This document shows positions 25,272 to 33,162 of a DNA stretch of 64,000 nucleotides, in pieces; positions within the stretch are counted from its first letter, which is position 1; each line of letters starts with the position of its first letter. The DNA comes from an uncultured Bacteroides sp. GTDB taxonomy: Bacteria; Bacteroidota; Bacteroidia; Bacteroidales; Bacteroidaceae. The position numbers and the translations under genes were made by a program. Location of the stretch: positions 1 to 64,000 of the forward strand of contig CAAFTU010000055.1 of assembly GCA_900766005.1 (NCBI GenBank), in the 5' to 3' direction. Under the pieces are notes generated by a model. That model was not told where the DNA came from and did no database searches. It was given only the letters and a program-made list of their open reading frames with translations.

Positions 25272-25744
25272 CTTGCACCTATCAATAATATCAAGCTATA
25301 TACACCAGCCAAAATATCATCCATCATCACACCCACTCCACCCGGCAGGCTTTCCATTTTGCGCACACCCAAAGGCTTGACAATATCGAAAGCACGAAAC
25401 AGGATAAAAGCAGCGAGCACATACCAATACCAGTTTACCGAATCGGGAACTGCCAGCAAAGGTATCCATACCCCTACCATTTCATCCACTACCACCCGCG
25501 AAGGGTCTTCCCCCCAATAAGGCTCAAGCTTATTGGCAGCCCAGACACCGGCAATGGTAAAAACAAGCACCAACGACAAAGTAATCCAGAACAAAGCAGT
25601 AAACGGGACAAAATAATACAGCAACATCCAAACAGCAGATGCTAGCAGAGCTCCTGCCGTGCCCGGAGCCAAAGGAGAGAAACCGGAGCCAAAGCCTGTA
25701 CCAATCAAAACAGGGAATAAAGGGGGTCTTTTCATTTCTTTCAA
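25256..25744 (-). CDS. PgpA-family phosphatase, probable phosphatidylinositol-phosphate phosphatase
   Basis: A 162-residue membrane phosphatase of the PgpA family. The conserved segments are GFGSGFSPLAPGTAG (around 17-31), EDPSRVVVDEMVG (around 79-91) and FRAFDIVKPLG with LPGGVGVMMDDILAG (around 115-145). PgpA normally dephosphorylates phosphatidylglycerol phosphate. Here, between the inositol-phosphate synthase and the CDP-alcohol transferase, the analogous phosphatidylinositol phosphate is the likely substrate, as described for Bacteroides. It lies 83 nt after the MIPS stop. Confidence 0.88.
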   Translation of the reverse strand: MKEMKRPPLFPVLIGTGFGSGFSPLAPGTAGALLASAVWMLLYYFVPFTALFWITLSLVLVFTIAGVWAANKLEPYWGEDPSRVVVDEMVGVWIPLLAVPDSVNWYWYVLAAFILFRAFDIVKPLGVRKMESLPGGVGVMMDDILAGVYSLILLIGARWVIG

Positions 25745-25827
25745 TGGGATTGTCTAAGAATAACAAAACTTTCCCCTCATTAAAAAGGGGAAAGTTTATC
25801 TATTTATACAAGGAACACCGTTCCAAA

Positions 25828-27117
25828 TTAAGCTAAATAATCAGGTTCTTTTTCACCAATCATGTTACGCAATGTCTGTTTAACCATTCTCCATTGAGTG
25901 AACAGATCATGTTCAGGCTGATGCTCGAAGTCGTGCATCGGACTCTTGCAGAAGAACGACAACCAAGTCTGGATGCCACACATGCCCGCACGCATAGCCA
26001 AGTCACTGAACAACACCAAATCCAATGCAATAGGTGCTGCCAGAATCGAATCACGGCAAAGGAAATTCACCTTGATTTCCATCGGGTAACCCATCCATCC
26101 GAAGATATCGATATTATCCCAAGCTTCCTTGTTGTCCTTGCGGGGAGGATAATAGTTGATGCGAACCTTATGATAAACATCTCCATACAAATCGGGGAAC
26201 TTTTCCGGTTCGAAAATAGTATCGATAACAGACAACTTGCTGACTTCTTTTGTCTTGAAGTTTTCCGGTTGGTCGAGCACTTCACCATCTCTATTGCCCA
26301 AAATATTGGTAGAGAACCATCCGCTCACACCCAGCATACGGGTCTTGAACATCGGCGCCAGCACTGTCTTCATCAGTGTCTGACCACTCTTGAAGTCCTT
26401 GCCTGCAATGGGCACATTCATCTGCTTGGAGAATTCCCACATGGCCGGCGTATCCACACACAAGTTAGGAGCACCCATAATAAACGGAGCACCTTCTGCA
26501 ATGGCAGCATAAGCATAGCACATACTTGGAGATATCACTTCCGTATTATTTTCCTTCATGGCCTTTTCCAACGCAGCCAATGACATGTGTTCATCGGACA
26601 AAGGAACATAAATTTCCGTGCTGGCAGCCCAAAGCACCACAACACGGTCACATTGATTGGCAGCCTTAAAGTCACGGATATCCTGACGCAGCTGTTCCAC
26701 CATATCCCAGCGGGTGGAAGCATTCTTAATATATGTTCCGTTCAAACGCTTAGCAAAATTATGATCAAAAGCAGCCGGCATCGGTTTGATAGCTTCCAAT
26801 TCATCTTTCACGCCATTCAAGTCTTTTTCTTTCAAAACTTCGGCATACATGGCAGCTTCATATGCATTGTCAGGGAAGATATCCCATCCACCGAAAACAA
26901 TATCATTCAAACCAGCCAAAGGCACTACATCTTTGATAAGTTTTTCTTCATTGTTTTCCATACGCATAGTAGCCAACTGGGTAATAGACCCGATCGGCTT
27001 AGCCAGTCCTTTGCGTGAGGCCAGCGTTCCTACAATCATAGTGGTTGCAACAGCACCACCCACTCCAACTACCAAAACGCCCAGACGACCAGTAGCCGGT
27101 TTAATTTCTTGTTTCAT
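25828..27117 (-). CDS. myo-Inositol-1-phosphate synthase
   Basis: A 429-residue NAD-dependent synthase that turns glucose 6-phosphate into 1D-myo-inositol 3-phosphate. The Rossmann loop GVGGAVATT (around 18-26), the AGKDFKSGQT segment (around 240), WFSTNILGNRDG (around 268) and CRDSILAAPIALDLVLFSDLA (around 355) fit the eukaryote-like MIPS family. It is first in the unit MIPS-PgpA-GtrA-CDP transferase-PAP2. The -7 element TATTTTTG lies about 34 bp before the ATG. It supplies the head group for inositol lipids. Confidence 0.95.
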   Translation of the reverse strand: MKQEIKPATGRLGVLVVGVGGAVATTMIVGTLASRKGLAKPIGSITQLATMRMENNEEKLIKDVVPLAGLNDIVFGGWDIFPDNAYEAAMYAEVLKEKDLNGVKDELEAIKPMPAAFDHNFAKRLNGTYIKNASTRWDMVEQLRQDIRDFKAANQCDRVVVLWAASTEIYVPLSDEHMSLAALEKAMKENNTEVISPSMCYAYAAIAEGAPFIMGAPNLCVDTPAMWEFSKQMNVPIAGKDFKSGQTLMKTVLAPMFKTRMLGVSGWFSTNILGNRDGEVLDQPENFKTKEVSKLSVIDTIFEPEKFPDLYGDVYHKVRINYYPPRKDNKEAWDNIDIFGWMGYPMEIKVNFLCRDSILAAPIALDLVLFSDLAMRAGMCGIQTWLSFFCKSPMHDFEHQPEHDLFTQWRMVKQTLRNMIGEKEPDYLA

Positions 27118-27150
27118 TCCTATTCGATTAAAATTAGACTAAAGTTGTTG

Positions 27151-27158
27151 CAAAAATA
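27151..27158 (-). promoter_or_regulatory. Promoter of the inositol-lipid operon, -7 element
   Basis: Complement reads TATTTTTG, an exact TAnnTTTG match, 33 bp before the MIPS ATG. No TTTG stands at -33; the region is very AT-rich. It lies between the MIPS start and the DUF5686 remnant. Confidence 0.5.
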
Positions 27159-27226
27159 AGATTAATTTAATTATTAATACGACTTTTGTCTGATTTATAA
27201 ACATGTTTGTTAGCAGGATTTAACAT

Positions 27227-27669
27227 TTAAAACGTCATATGCAGACTGATTCTCAAGCCTGATTTATCTATTTGAAGTAAATCACGATAAGTAAGCCTCC
27301 ACACATAATCCAATCTCAGCACTTTAAGAATATTTTCAATTCCAACCCCACTTACACGTAAGGAATTTTTCCCATTGCACGTGTTTCCTTGATAGGAAAT
27401 GCAAACAAGCCGTCAGTCAGCGCAGGATTATTCTTATCACTCAAATGCCCATACAACCCCCTGCAAGAGACGACCTCCCTCCACTTTTATTTTTTCAACA
27501 GCGGAACACGATTGAAAAGCCATCCGTTCAAGAAGTAGGTAACATCCCAGGAAAAATACGAGTCATTCATAAATTCCATGGCATTCATGAGTGAATAAGA
27601 TATAAATACCTGATTATCAAATACAACATAAAAAGAAAGGATGTCCGATATCGAACACCCTGTACGCTT
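27227..27669 (-). pseudogene. Decayed 3' end of a DUF5686-type outer-membrane protein gene
   Basis: Read on the minus strand, this gap codes for the last 147 or so residues of a DUF5686/carboxypeptidase-regulatory-like protein: SYSLMNAMEFMNDSY, then GLYGHLSDKNNPALTDG, GIENILKVLRLDYVWRLTYR and the end LRISLHMTF. It is broken by an in-frame TAA (27487-27489), a one-base frameshift near 27352-27358, and an earlier stop at 27670-27672 where the homology ends. The 5' part of the gene is gone. It sits on the same strand between a glucosaminidase gene and the inositol-lipid operon. The family name is from memory of the C-terminal pattern. Confidence 0.85.
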
Positions 27670-27706
27670 TTATCCGCAGATATAGTTTTACTCTCTGATG
27701 CTGCAT

Positions 27707-28612
27707 CTACCTCAGACGCAAGCGGTCGCCCACTTCAGGCACATACTCTCCATCCTTGCGGTTCATCTTATAAAGATACTTCAGACGGATACCATATTTC
27801 TGAGAAATGCCGTGCATCGAATCACCGTCCTTTACAATATAATACGTATATTTCTTGGCAGCCTTCTTCTTTTTTGCCTTCAGATAGATGATATCCCCTG
27901 CCGTCAACGTATAGTCCTTATGCAAATCGTTATACTTCACCAGTTTCTTCCAGCTGATATCAAATTCCTTGCCCAACTCCTTAAACGTATCACCTCCCCG
28001 GGCCACTACATACGCAATATCATTGGCGATATACACCGGATGCGGATTCATCAGCCAAGGATTCTTGCGCAGCTGACGCTTGGAATAGATTCCTTTCGTG
28101 TCATACTTATACAAGTCATAATCCTCGATGATGGTAATCAGCCGGTTGGCATACGAAGGGTCGGTAGCATAGCCCGCCTTTTTCAATCCGCGTGCCCAGC
28201 CCCTGTAGTCGGTAATTTCCAGTTTGAAGAGAAAAGCATAGCGGGCTCCCCTGCGGAGGAAGTCAGAATGGTCCTCATACGAATCACGCGGCGTCTTGTA
28301 AGCCCGGAAACACTCGTTGGGTGCATCGTCATTGGCGCGCACCGTACGCCCTCTCCAGCTTCCCCCACATTTGATGCCGAAATGGTTGTTGCTTCTTTTG
28401 GCCAGTTGGCTATAGCCGGCCCCGCTCTCCAGCAAGCCCTGCGCCAGCGTGATACTGGCCGGAATCTTGTGAAGCTTCATCTGCTCCACCGCCAAATCAC
28501 TGTATTTATTGATGTATTCCACATACCGGCTGTTTTTGCGCTGAGCTTGTGCGCCCCAAGCCAAACAAACTGCCAATGAAAAGAACAAAAAACGCTTTAA
28601 AAAATGCTCCAT
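27707..28612 (-). CDS. Glucosaminidase with LysM repeats
   Basis: A 301-residue secreted peptidoglycan hydrolase. The start at 28612 gives a clean signal peptide (MEHFLKRFLFFSLAVCLAWGA, cut near AQA); longer readings add no domain. Residues around 30-170 are the glucosaminidase (GH73-like) domain, with Glu in ITLAQGLLESGAG and HFGIKC. Two LysM modules follow (around 200-245 and 258-300, with YTLTAGDIIYL and VKDGDSMHGISQKYG). It cuts glycan strands during growth or division. It is divergent from the cytidine deaminase gene. Confidence 0.93.
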   Translation of the reverse strand: MEHFLKRFLFFSLAVCLAWGAQAQRKNSRYVEYINKYSDLAVEQMKLHKIPASITLAQGLLESGAGYSQLAKRSNNHFGIKCGGSWRGRTVRANDDAPNECFRAYKTPRDSYEDHSDFLRRGARYAFLFKLEITDYRGWARGLKKAGYATDPSYANRLITIIEDYDLYKYDTKGIYSKRQLRKNPWLMNPHPVYIANDIAYVVARGGDTFKELGKEFDISWKKLVKYNDLHKDYTLTAGDIIYLKAKKKKAAKKYTYYIVKDGDSMHGISQKYGIRLKYLYKMNRKDGEYVPEVGDRLRLR

Positions 28613-28735
28613 TTTATCAAACTCATGAAATGAATGTACACAAAAAACGAAAAGAACGCAGAGAAAACCAACTGCCATTCTGTTATTATCGCACACAAAA
28701 ATCTGAAAAATAATTGGGATTATCAATCTCTTTTT

Positions 28736-28743
28736 TAACTTTG
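28736..28743 (+). promoter_or_regulatory. Cytidine deaminase promoter, -7 element
   Basis: TAACTTTG is an exact -7 match, 35 bp before the ATG. A weak ATTG stands near the -33 place. The glucosaminidase gene leaves in the other direction. Confidence 0.5.
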
Positions 28744-28778
28744 TAACATTATTTGTAAAAACCAATACCCCAACGCGT

Positions 28779-29258
28779 ATGAAAGAACTTGTAATTTCCA
28801 CCCTTGTCAAAGTCTATCAATATGATGAATTGAGCGAAAGCGATCAGGAACTGCTGACCAACGCGATGGATGCCACCCGCCGCAGCTATGCACCTTACTC
28901 CCGGTTCTCCGTCGGTGCAGCCGCACGCTTGGCCAACGGAATCGTAGTGACAGGAACAAATCAGGAAAACGCCGCCTATCCGTCGGGATTGTGCGCCGAA
29001 CGGACCACTCTTTTCTTTGCCAACTCTCAATATCCCGACCAGCCGGTAGATACCCTGGCCATTGCAGCCAAGACAGAGAAAGATTTCATCGACACCCCCA
29101 TACCTCCCTGCGGTGCCTGCCGCCAGGTCATGCTCGAAACCGAGAAACGCTACGGACAGCCCCTGCGGGTTTTGCTCTATGGCAAGAAAGGTATTTATGA
29201 AATCCGCAGTGTAAGCGATTTACTTCCGCTCTCGTTTGACGCCTCGGCAATGGAATAA
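28779..29258 (+). CDS. cdd: Cytidine deaminase
   Basis: A 159-residue zinc enzyme that turns cytidine or deoxycytidine into uridine forms for pyrimidine salvage. The active site is seen as CAE (in SGLCAERTT, around residue 71-73) and PCGAC (around 108-112), which supply the three zinc Cys and the catalytic Glu of the tetrameric class. Cytoplasmic, no signal. It stands alone on the plus strand, facing the phosphohexomutase gene. Confidence 0.95.
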   Translation: MKELVISTLVKVYQYDELSESDQELLTNAMDATRRSYAPYSRFSVGAAARLANGIVVTGTNQENAAYPSGLCAERTTLFFANSQYPDQPVDTLAIAAKTEKDFIDTPIPPCGACRQVMLETEKRYGQPLRVLLYGKKGIYEIRSVSDLLPLSFDASAME

Positions 29259-29261
29259 AAC

Positions 29262-29397
29262 GACTCAAAGCAGCACACTGCAGCAGAAGAATACTTCAGA
29301 AAAAAGTACTTCAAAGCAGCACACTGCAGCAAAAAAAAGACTTTTAAAGAAAAAAGACTTTTAAAGAAGAAGAATACTTCAGAAGAAAAAGCAAAAA
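29262..29397. repeat. Degenerate direct repeats between cdd and the phosphohexomutase gene
   Basis: GCAGCACACTGCAGCA occurs twice (about 29271 and 29317), with AGAATACTTCAGAA and GACTTTTAAAGAA units repeated between. No reading frame or known element fits. The terminator lies just to the right. Confidence 0.8.
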
Positions 29398-29430
29398 GAG
29401 GGGGCATCACTTCAATAGCGATGCCCCCTC
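29398..29430 (-). terminator. Terminator of the phosphohexomutase gene
   Basis: A perfect 11-bp stem, GAGGGGGCATC (29398-29408) with GATGCCCCCTC (29420-29430). On the minus strand TTTTTGCTTTTTC follows. It lies 30 nt past the stop. Confidence 0.85.
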
Positions 29431-29459
29431 ATTCTATTCTGTAATTAAGAAAGAAACGA

Positions 29460-31202
29460 TCAGATACCCAACGATTTCTTCACAGCTTCCACTTTCTTCA
29501 CAGCTTCTGCTTCAGCAGATGCATAGCAATTAGCGCAGCCCATCTGACCCTTCACTTCCATGTAGAACTTAATCTTCGGTTCAGTGCCTGAAGGACGTAC
29601 AGATACCTTGCTTCCGTCTCCAGTGAAATACTGCAGCACGTTCGAAGTTTCCGGCATATCGAGATCCGATACATTGCCTTCCGCATCCGTCTGCTTCAAA
29701 GTCTTGTAGTCTTTGCTCAGCACCACTTTCGAGCCACCCAGTTCTTTCGGAGGATTAGCGCGGAAGTTTTCCATCATCGCCTTGATTTCTTCAGCACCGC
29801 TCTTACCCGGTTTCACCACATTCACCGTTGTTTCCTTAGAGAAGCCATATTCCACATAGATATCCATCAAGATATCATACAGCGTCTTGCCCTGATCTTT
29901 GGCCCAAGCACAGATTTCAGCCAGCAAAGAGCAAGCAGAAACAGCATCTTTATCGCGCACAAAGTCTTCAGCCAAGAATCCATAGCTTTCCTCACCGCCA
30001 CCGATGTACTGCTGTTTGCCTTCGCGCAGACGAATTTCACGTGCAATCCACTTGAAGCCTGTGTAGCAGTCGAACATTTCCACGTTGTTCTTGTCGGCCA
30101 CTGCCTTAATCAGTTCGGTCGTCACGATAGTCTTCACCACGAAGTCGCCCGGCTGCATCTTGCCCGTAGCCAGACGGTTTTTGATGATGTAGTACAAGAA
30201 CAGCAGACAGGTCTGGTTACCGTTGACCAGCACCCATTCGCCCTTCTTGTCCTTGCAAGCCATACCCACACGGTCGGCATCCGGGTCACTGGCCATCACG
30301 ATATCCGCATTGATTTTCTTAGCCAGTTCGATAGCCAGCGTCAGCGCTTCCGCATTTTCAGGGTTCGGAGAAACCACCGTCGGGAAATTACCGTCCTTCA
30401 CCATCTGCGGTTCCACGAGGTTCACATTTTCAAAGCCCCATTCCTTCAGCGAGCGCGGAATCAGCGTACGTCCGGCACCGTGCAACGGAGTATAAACAAT
30501 GTTCAAATCTTTCTGACGGCTGATCACTTCCGGGTCGATAGAGATACCATGCACCATTTCCAGGTACACTTTATCCACTTCCTCACCGATAATCTGAATC
30601 AGCTCCTTGTTGCCTTCAAACTTCACATCGTCCACAGAAACCTTGTTCACCTCATCAATGATAGCCGTATCGTGCGGAGCCAGCACCTGAGCACCGTCAT
30701 CCCAATACGCCTTGTAACCGTTGTATTCGCGCGGGTTGTGGCTGGCAGTGATGTTGATACCGCTCTGACAGCCCAGATGGCGGATAGCGAAAGACACCTC
30801 CGGAGTAGGACGCAAGTCGTCAAACAGATACACCTTGATGCCGTTGGCAGAGAAAATGTCGGCAGAAATCTCGGCAAAGAGACGGCTGTTGTTGCGGCAG
30901 TCATGGCCCACCACTACAGAAATCTGGTCTTTACCTGCAAAACATTTGTTCAGATAGTTGGCCAAGCCCTGTGTAGCCAGACCCACTGTATAGATATTCA
31001 TACGGTTGCTGCCCACGCCCATAATACCGCGCAGACCGCCTGTACCGAATTCCAAATCTTTATAGAAAGCTTCAATTAATTCTGTCTTATCTTCGCTGGC
31101 CAACATACGTTTCACTTCGGCCTGAGTTTCTGCGTCATAAGCCGGGGTTAGCCATTTCTCGGCTTTCTCAGTAACCTGCTTGATCAATTCTTGATTTTCC
31201 AT
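29460..31202 (-). CDS. Phosphoglucomutase/phosphomannomutase (alpha-D-phosphohexomutase)
   Basis: A 580-residue mutase that exchanges C1 and C6 phosphates on hexoses, linking glycolysis to sugar-nucleotide and cell-surface synthesis. The phosphoserine loop TASHNPREYNG (around 150), the Mg loop DPDADRVG (around 310), the sugar loop GGGEESYG (around 400) and the phosphate-binding RPSGTEPKIKFY near the C-terminus are complete. Length matches the long PGM2-like form. It has its own terminator and no close operon partner. Confidence 0.95.
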   Translation of the reverse strand: MENQELIKQVTEKAEKWLTPAYDAETQAEVKRMLASEDKTELIEAFYKDLEFGTGGLRGIMGVGSNRMNIYTVGLATQGLANYLNKCFAGKDQISVVVGHDCRNNSRLFAEISADIFSANGIKVYLFDDLRPTPEVSFAIRHLGCQSGINITASHNPREYNGYKAYWDDGAQVLAPHDTAIIDEVNKVSVDDVKFEGNKELIQIIGEEVDKVYLEMVHGISIDPEVISRQKDLNIVYTPLHGAGRTLIPRSLKEWGFENVNLVEPQMVKDGNFPTVVSPNPENAEALTLAIELAKKINADIVMASDPDADRVGMACKDKKGEWVLVNGNQTCLLFLYYIIKNRLATGKMQPGDFVVKTIVTTELIKAVADKNNVEMFDCYTGFKWIAREIRLREGKQQYIGGGEESYGFLAEDFVRDKDAVSACSLLAEICAWAKDQGKTLYDILMDIYVEYGFSKETTVNVVKPGKSGAEEIKAMMENFRANPPKELGGSKVVLSKDYKTLKQTDAEGNVSDLDMPETSNVLQYFTGDGSKVSVRPSGTEPKIKFYMEVKGQMGCANCYASAEAEAVKKVEAVKKSLGI

Positions 31203-31307
31203 TTCGATTATTATTTTTACGGTTAATAAATTATTTCAAACTAGTTCAGCTCACAAATGTAAAAGAATAAGTTTATAAAACCTAACGAATTAAAAGATTA
31301 TTGCGTT

Positions 31308-32945
31308 TTATTTCACCAAATATCTTTCTCCGGTTTGCTTCACATACTCCTTCAAAAAGTCGGCAGGATATCCCGGACGGATAACGCCGGCCGGCTCACC
31401 GATTTCGTTCCGTTCAAACTGTCCGTTCTTCACGCGCTTCACCACCCCGTCGTTGTATTTCACAATCAGGAACGTTCCCAGCTGCTTCCAGGTTTCAAAC
31501 GAGCTTTGCGCACACATATGAGTGTAGTTGGTGAGGAACCGCACAGCCGCCTTCTTGTCTTTTTCCAGCAAGCTTGCTGCTGTCTGTTCGATGCCTGCCT
31601 GTGCCTGAAGGAAGGTCGATTCAATCTCCTGCTGCGTAGCGCGCACATCGCCCATCATCAGGTCGTAGCGCGGATACACCATGTTGGCCACCCAGTTGTA
31701 GATCCAGAAAGCCGAATTCCAAGAGAAAGTGATGTAGTCGGCTCCGTTCACCCGGGTGTAACATTCGGGCGCTTTCGTAGCACAGCAATACACCGGCACA
31801 TACACCGTCATGTTGGCATCATCCACGCCAAACCACAGCACACCGCCCACGGCGTCGGGCATCGAAGCACGCATCTGAGCCACGAAGACGAAAGCCGACT
31901 GCTGCGTAGAGATGGGGCGTTCGTTGAAATATTTCTTGCCGTCCACTTCAAACTCGAGCGGAGAAAGGCGGTAGGGTGTCTTGTAGGGACCTGCACCGAA
32001 ATCGTTGGTAATGTCCAGCGGCGTACCCTCATAATGGTCGCGCATCATCTGCTGCACATCCTGCACCGAAAGTTTGCGGTTGGGCTTGACGAAGAGCGGC
32101 ATCGGCTCATCCGTTTCCCCCTGGATGTAGGGCAGCAATTCCTTCCCAAGGTCGGTATAGCGGTTGTAGAAACTCCACACACGCGCCTCGCAGTAACGGC
32201 GGGCACCGAAGTCGAGCGGTGCATACGCACGCGAGAAGCTGAAGTCCTTGTTCACCCCGCTGAAATATCCCTTTTCTCGGGCAAAAGAAATCACGTCGGG
32301 TGCATACAGGCAGTTGTCCTTATCGCTCATATTAAACTGATGGATGCGTGAATGGTTGGCATGCGCCGTAATGCAATCATCGGGCACCCGCACCGCTACC
32401 CACACCGCACCGCGGATACCGGGTCCCTTGCCGATCATCTCCATGATCCACACTTCATTGGGGTCGGCAATGGTAAACGACTCGCCGCTGCTGTAGTAGC
32501 CATACTCCTGCACCAGGTCGGTCATCACCTTGATGGCCTCACGGGCCGTACGTGAACGCTGCAGAGCGATATAAATCAGGCTGCCGTAATCGAGGATACC
32601 CGTCGTATCACACAGTTCCGGACGACCCCCGAAAGTCGTTTCGGCAATCGTGAGCTGAAACTCATTCATATTGCCAATCACGTTGTAAGTCTGACGTGCC
32701 TGCTCAATTTCTCCCAGATACTTGCCCGTATCCCATTCATACACTTTCATCATTGTGCCCTTGGGGTACGTAGCCGCCGGATAATGATACAGTTCACCAA
32801 ACAGCCCGTACGAGTCGGCCGAATAGGAAACAAGAGTCGACCCGTCGGCCGAAGCATTCTTGCCGACAATCAGGTTGGTACAGGCAAACGAGTTTGCCAC
32901 AGCCGCCACCAATAAAGCAGCACACCACATGAGTTTTTTCTTCAT
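31308..32945 (-). CDS. C69-family dipeptidase (Ntn hydrolase)
   Basis: A 545-residue secreted peptidase. The signal peptide ends ...VANSFA, which leaves Cys22 as the N-terminal nucleophile in CTNLIVGKNASADGS, as in the PepD/C69 family. The Ntn fold then fills most of the protein. It should release amino acids from short peptides in the periplasm or outside. It lies 105 bp upstream of the phosphohexomutase start and downstream of an M23 peptidase gene, on the same strand. With the metalloprotease and SusC/D pair to the right it may take part in peptide use. Confidence 0.92.
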   Translation of the reverse strand: MKKKLMWCAALLVAAVANSFACTNLIVGKNASADGSTLVSYSADSYGLFGELYHYPAATYPKGTMMKVYEWDTGKYLGEIEQARQTYNVIGNMNEFQLTIAETTFGGRPELCDTTGILDYGSLIYIALQRSRTAREAIKVMTDLVQEYGYYSSGESFTIADPNEVWIMEMIGKGPGIRGAVWVAVRVPDDCITAHANHSRIHQFNMSDKDNCLYAPDVISFAREKGYFSGVNKDFSFSRAYAPLDFGARRYCEARVWSFYNRYTDLGKELLPYIQGETDEPMPLFVKPNRKLSVQDVQQMMRDHYEGTPLDITNDFGAGPYKTPYRLSPLEFEVDGKKYFNERPISTQQSAFVFVAQMRASMPDAVGGVLWFGVDDANMTVYVPVYCCATKAPECYTRVNGADYITFSWNSAFWIYNWVANMVYPRYDLMMGDVRATQQEIESTFLQAQAGIEQTAASLLEKDKKAAVRFLTNYTHMCAQSSFETWKQLGTFLIVKYNDGVVKRVKNGQFERNEIGEPAGVIRPGYPADFLKEYVKQTGERYLVK

Positions 32946-33105
32946 ATTACTATATTTTAAAAAATTGATTTTACTCAGTCAGTTCCTAATTTTATTCTAT
33001 TTCTACTTTGTTCTATTTCTACTTTAAAATTCCAATTCCTCCCTATCATCTATCAATCGTAGAATTCTTCCTTCTTACTATTTGTTTTTTTGTGCTGTTA
33101 AAGCA

Positions 33106-33162
33106 GAAAAAACGAGTTCAACAATTACCAGAAAAACGAGCTTAACAGTTACCAGACGAACG
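33106..33162. repeat. Tandem repeat running into the stop of the M23 gene
   Basis: Two copies of a 24-25 bp unit, GAAAAAACGAGTTCAAC.. and GAAAAACGAGCTTAAC.., each end TTACCA, and the third, partial copy is TTACCAGACGAACG. The second TTACCA contains the stop codon (33149-33151) of the M23 gene. The units look like copies of the 3' end of that gene. A 15-bp pair TTCTATTTCTACTTT lies nearby at 32994-33025. Confidence 0.85.
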
